A stretch of 64,000 nt of DNA from assembly GCA_037903475.1 (NCBI GenBank), contig JBAJFG010000384.1, forward strand, positions 752,001 to 816,000, given 5' to 3'. Below the pieces are notes generated by a model. The model was not told the origin of the DNA. It worked only from the letters and a program-made list of their open reading frames with translations, and ran no database searches. Of the stretch, positions 60,051 to 64,000 are shown piece by piece (the first letter of the stretch is position 1; every line of letters begins with the position of its first letter). The translations under genes and the position numbers were made by a program. This DNA comes from Ancylostoma caninum. Lineage: Eukaryota; Nematoda; Chromadorea; Rhabditida; Ancylostomatidae.

Positions 60051-60311
60051 GTGTAGCCCACTAGGCGACTTTCGACTGCTCTGATGGACAACTGCAAGCT
60101 CCGCCCGCTGGTTCTGATGCTCGGAGCAGACCAATTCCTACGAGCATATACAAAGAAATAGCGATGCGCGACAGCATACAGAGTGAAAAGAACGTATTCA
60201 GTACTCATCTTATGTTGAGAAAACCGAAAAATCGCTTCACACTCCAGAGCATCAGAACCATGGGGCGGAGCTTGTGAAAATCGGTAAATTTCACCTAGTG
60301 GTTGACGCCCC
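60051..60311. mobile_element. ~260-bp foldback MITE with ~75-bp arms
   Basis: GGTGTAGCCCACTAGGCGAC...AAGCTCCGCCC--TGGTTCTGATGCTC is matched by the inverted right arm GAGCATCAGAACCATGGGGC...CACCTAGTGGTTGACGCC. A half copy lies at 52.63 kb. Confidence 0.75.
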
Positions 60312-60319
60312 AACAAATT

Positions 60320-62380
60320 CTATGAGGAGCCTGCTCCGTGCTTCCGTTTTACTGGAGTATGTAGTTGCACCTTTTTCATGGAACAAAGGGATGTGCGTTT
60401 CGCAGCACTAGCAATAGAGGTGTACGTAGGAGCGCGCAGGGTATACAGCCGTTCAGACGAGTTCGGACCAGGGTTGTGCGTTAGAAAAATTTGAGATTCC
60501 GTTAATCCGTTAATTCGTTACGTTAGGCCAAAAATGACCGTTATACGTTAATGCGATGATCCGTTAATCCAGTAATTAGAAGACTGGTTTTGAATATTTT
60601 GATAACTTTAATCAGCTGTACCAACCAATCGAGTTCCCTGACCGATATTCAAAGCAAAAAAGCTGTAGATTCAACAAAAAATTGAAGCAAATGGAAACAT
60701 TGTTTAACATTGTTTAATTCTGGCTCTGAAAGTAAGGTGCAACAAGAAGAAAGCATTTAAAAATGATAATTTCTTCAATGGGTACAGAAAAACAAACACG
60801 GGCAGTCGTCAGACGACTGAAAAAAATGGTAGAGATCCTTTTGCTTGAAAGTTGGGTCATTTTGCTTCATAATCTTCTCAATAAATCTTTGGCAATAGGA
60901 ACGGATGAGAAATCTAAGGATCTTAGGCTTCATAAAAGAAAGTGAGAGGCTCAAAGGTTAAGGCAGACATCAGAATCCTAGTATAAGTATGTTATGGTGC
61001 AAAAATAACAGTTTTTCCAAGTTTTCTACAGTCGAGACAGTCAAGCTGGTTCTTAGATCTGTTACAATCAAGCTGCTGTTGAGAAGAGACGCTCGCACTC
61101 AGTTGTTAGTGCGAAAAGATATTTACATGCCAGCATTTTGATATGAGGGGACTTTGTTAACACGTTAGCGACCTTACGCTTTTGGCATGGTCAGGCCCCT
61201 GCACTGCTGTCCCGAGGGCAAGCTGGGCTTCGTGAAAGGGGCGAAAATCGAAGGGGGTTTCGTACAGGGTTCGGGGCGAAGCCCCTTAAAAATTGGGTTT
61301 TGCTGGTCCTAAGAAGTACATTGATAGAGCGAGGAGAGAAAAGGCTTGCGAGGAAACGGCTCTTAGTACTTTGAGTGGCGCAATAACGACGATCGAGGAC
61401 GAAAGAATTCGATTGGAGCAGATCATTTATAGGTTCCCACTATCCGGAGGATACGAAGGACTGCTGTGCTGCATAAGCTGCACGGATTTGCTTGAAACCT
61501 TCGGTGAAATAAGAACAAGGAAATATTGGAAGTTCACATTTCAAACTTACGTAAAGTAAAAAAGCTGTGCTAGGTAAACAAGCCCAGACTTCACGGACTC
61601 ACTTCAAATTTTGGGCAAGGATGTGTTCCGGAGTGCACAATAAGTGTTTGAAATGGTTCCTCAAGCCTATGTGAATTAAAAAAATTGTATGCTCATTGAG
61701 TGGTCCAGCCCGCATAATTTTTCTATTCAAACACTCAAGTTTCTGTTGCCTTTGCATACACCTATACATCTAATCCAGTGCTACAATATGCACTCTAGCA
61801 TGTTCCATATCACCGCCTTTTAACAGAGATATAGCCCTATGAAGCTACTTTTTTTATACCCTACGAAACGCCGACGCACGCATGAAACGCTCTGGTTCCA
61901 CTTGCCCCGCTCCTCATCGATTGATTGATAGATTTATTGCGTCTTATTTACAACGCTATGGATACAAATACAGATAAAATACGATTTCTGGTTGAGCAGT
62001 TACCATTACTAAGAAAATGTGTAGTAATCATATTGATCTATGCTACACATATCTTGGACCTAACAGCTCGTTTGAACGAAGCGCTGGAACATCTGGTGGG
62101 GATTCTCCTGCTTATTTTGATGTATGCAGTTCCTGCCCTGACAGTAAAGCTAGTTGCCCTTATTACACGTTTAGGTTTTGCAAACGCAATTTTGAAAGGG
62201 CCACCCCTAGTTATTGAGGGCGTAATGTTGATGTAATGTTAATCCAAATCAGCGGCTCATCTCCCAGCTTCGTTCTTGTTTCGCGTTTTCGCTTTTTCGA
62301 TGCTGTTTTTAGTTCTCTCTTTCAAGCCCTTGCTAAACTTGGGAATAGTCTTTTTTTTCAATAGTGTCAAGCAATGTAGG
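60320..62380. other. Repeat-derived interval with weak coding hints
   Basis: It contains a CAGGGTTGTGCG-type end at about 60,471 with CGTTAA boxes, a GGGTTCGGGGCGAAGCCCC palindrome near 61,268, an 88-codon plus frame at 61,293-61,559 (AGPKKYIDRARREK, unknown), and the Cys-rich frame listed separately. Confidence 0.35.
62000..62217 (+). CDS. Cys-rich orphan exon candidate, unknown product
   Basis: An acceptor (GTTGAGCAG) is followed by about 72 codons to a TGA. Seven Cys residues are regularly placed (CSNHIDLC, VCSSCPDSKASC, FCKRNF), as in small disulfide-rich domains. No flanking exons or family were recognised. The alternative frame over the same bases is a hydrophobic artefact. Confidence 0.25.
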
Positions 62381-62388
62381 ATGCAAAT

Positions 62389-62496
62389 CAGGGATGAGCG
62401 GAATTCCGACTTCCGGTATTTGCGTTATTTCGACGTTTTTTGGAGCTTCAGACTTTCGAATTTCGAAATTTCAAATCTGACTTCCGCTCATCCCTG
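62389..62496. mobile_element. 108-bp hAT-type MITE
   Basis: CAGGGATGAGCGGAA at the left and its complement at the right form the ends. Flanking octamers ATGCAAAT and ATGCACAC match at six of eight positions. The interior has a small TTCGAATTTCGAAATTT stretch. Confidence 0.7.
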
Positions 62497-62523
62497 ATGC
62501 ACACCCATCACCTCACCTACTAT

Positions 62524-62560
62524 TGGGTTGCACAATAAGTTCGTGCTTTTTTATCTTAAT
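62524..62560. repeat. Solitary mariner-like terminus
   Basis: TTGGGTTGCACAATAAGTTC resembles the ends of animal mariner elements. No partner end was found nearby. Confidence 0.4.
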
Positions 62561-62603
62561 TTCTTACCTGTAATCAAATTTTGTTCGATTGCGTGTTAGT
62601 AAC

Positions 62604-62779
62604 CATTTTGTAGCTCTTGGTTTACTCTTCACAAGTATTCCAGCACCTGATCGTCCGGCTAATGCCGGACGCGCAGGCTTTTTTAAAGCTCCATTCGCTC
62701 GCTTCGCCTTTGCGCGATTATTCCCCACTATTGGACGCCGCCGCACCAAATTTGCAGCTACGGATTCGTCCAGCGACAT
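62604..62779 (-). CDS. Candidate first exon, basic protein beginning MSLDES
   Basis: A Met in good context starts a 58-codon, Lys/Arg/Ala/Gly-rich reading frame (MSLDESVAANLVRRRP; KRANGALKKPARPA; GRSGAGILVKSKPR) that ends at a possible donor (AAATG/GTTACT). The MSLDE start faintly recalls the UAP56-binding motif of mRNA-export adaptors, a resemblance only. A mariner-like end lies just downstream. No further exon was recognised. Confidence 0.27.
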
Positions 62780-62984
62780 CTTCTCCTTTACTGCTACTAA
62801 TAGATGCGTGCATCTGGCGCGCAACTGACCCATGCACTTAGAATAGAATTGCTGTTTACGGAGACGTAGCTCTCTCCGGGCAGATATTCGTGAAAAACGC
62901 GTTAATTTGGAGTTTTCCCAATGTCTCAGTATTCAAGGGGATCTTCGTAAAATTTGGGTTTTTCAAAGGGGGTTTCGTTTTCGT

Positions 62985-63478
62985 TCCAACCCTACGAAAA
63001 GCCCGTGCTGGGGCCTGGGCATGGTGTGTCACATGGGACACACGCGCTTTTGCACAAGTGGGACCCGTGCTCAACAGCTTGAGCACGTGGTCCCACGCGG
63101 TAGGAATATTTCCTCCCCCGCGTAAAACCCCGAATGTGCGCAGATCTAAACCCAATCATTTTCTCCTTTGTGATAGTCAAGAGTGTGTCCAAATGTTTGT
63201 CGTCCATTCACCTGATAGTGATTGTAGTTTCTTTTTCATATGTATGGTTCTGGTTTATGTTTTAACCACATATATTAGAAAAAGTCCGAGTGAAAATCTG
63301 TTCTGCCCAGTGCATGTGTAGAAAGCTTGAATATTTGTTAGTATAACACTACATAGAAGTTTGCTAATTATGAGTTCTTCACAGAAATATAACTCTGAAA
63401 ATAGCGTGCTCACCCGGTTGAGCACGCGGTCCCACGCGTCGCACCATGCGTGTCAACCGGTTAGGCACATTGTCGCGA
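62985..63478 (-). repeat. Interspersed repeat, unbroken copy B
   Basis: Read on the minus strand it runs from TAACCGGTTGACACGCATGG through GTTATACTAACAAATATTC to MDDKHLDTLLTITKEK and the TGGGACCACGTG motifs. It matches 37,081-37,194 plus 45,592-45,915 without the 8.4-kb insertion, so it marks the empty site. GTGGGACC and GAGCACG motifs recur in inverted pairs. Confidence 0.8.
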
Positions 63479-63484
63479 AGGTGT

Positions 63485-64000
63485 TAATATCCCTCCTCCA
63501 ATACTCAGAAGGAAACAATAGAGAATGATGGCTTCTGCGCAAGGTATTCGTTCACTTCCTAAGATATAGTCTGTTCCAAACGCGACGATAGTTGAGTAAC
63601 CGTGCGGACTGCCTGCTTTTCTCTCATTCCTCTCCAACTGCTGCACACTTCCCCGCGTTGTCAGTAGTGGGACGCACTATAGTTGCAGACCTATGAAAGT
63701 TCTCATTAGTATTATATGTAGATTCAACCTCAACAAAATGATAGAATGTTCATGAAAGCAGATTGTTCTTCGGTGTGCCTTACTGCAGATCATATTCCAG
63801 AATCGTCGTAATTATGCGTATCATCTCCTGTATATTAGGAGAATGTTGTATAGAGCAAGAAACATAGGCATTTCAGATAATACAGGGAACTCCAAAGGTA
63901 TGCGGACAGGGGCGGGACCGCGGTGCGCCTCTGCTGGGCAGAGACACGAGCGCTCTGCATGTGGCTCTGGTTTCTCTGCTTCTGCGGCAGAGAGCAGAGA
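63485..64000. other. Window edge, nothing recognised
   Basis: GC-rich sequence with CTCTGC/GCAGAG palindromic runs at the very end (63,930-64,000) may be the start of another foldback element cut by the window edge. Confidence 0.35.

Overview
The window looks like a nuclear fragment from a nematode, probably a clade V (strongylid or hookworm-like) worm. The evidence is split genes with TTTTCAG-type acceptors, some introns under 70 bases beside introns of several kilobases, DD37D maT transposons, a CR1-like LINE, a tRNA-derived SINE and many short inverted-repeat elements. Nothing bacterial or organellar is visible. The species is an inference.

Host genes are few and on the minus strand. (1) An anoctamin (TMEM16, closest by eye to ANO8) runs from 17,814 down to 4,977. 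I assembled 20 phase-consistent exons coding for at least 759 residues; the start-codon exon was not found. Its introns hold a PIF/Harbinger element, a 476-bp palindrome, other foldback elements and a 60-bp minisatellite. (2) A GOLGA7/Erf4-type palmitoyltransferase cofactor runs from 58,563 to about 50,563 in five exons, with a 7.1-kb first intron full of repeats. (3) The last exon of a Ctr-family copper transporter lies at 3,023-3,209 on the plus strand. A few orphan exon candidates are listed at low confidence.

The rest is mobile DNA. 6.5-9.6 kb: Harbinger. 18.2-18.7 kb: a TA-flanked MITE. 19.5-20.7 kb: a broken tyrosine-recombinase gene with one intron. 28.0-28.3 kb: a SINE with a perfect 10-bp target duplication. 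29.8-33.5 kb: a decayed Ty3/Gypsy element with only its 5' LTR. 33.5-34.8 kb: an apparently intact maT element. 34.8-36.3 kb: a 1.56-kb foldback.

The most instructive part is 37-46 kb, a nest whose layers can be ordered from the sequence. An interspersed repeat (intact relative at about 63 kb) is split by an 8.4-kb TA-flanked element with inverted termini of about 130 bp. That element contains a CR1-like LINE (37.3-44.9 kb, minus strand). The LINE is itself split by two elements of 1,717 and 1,640 bp whose ends are dense arrays of the palindrome TTCGAA. Each is flanked by an 8-bp target duplication as in the hAT superfamily, and removing each rejoins the LINE protein. A 191-bp relative lies at 46.8 kb.

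The two host genes probably have unrelated jobs (lipid/ion transport or membrane contact, and protein palmitoylation). The mobile elements carry the main evolutionary story here.
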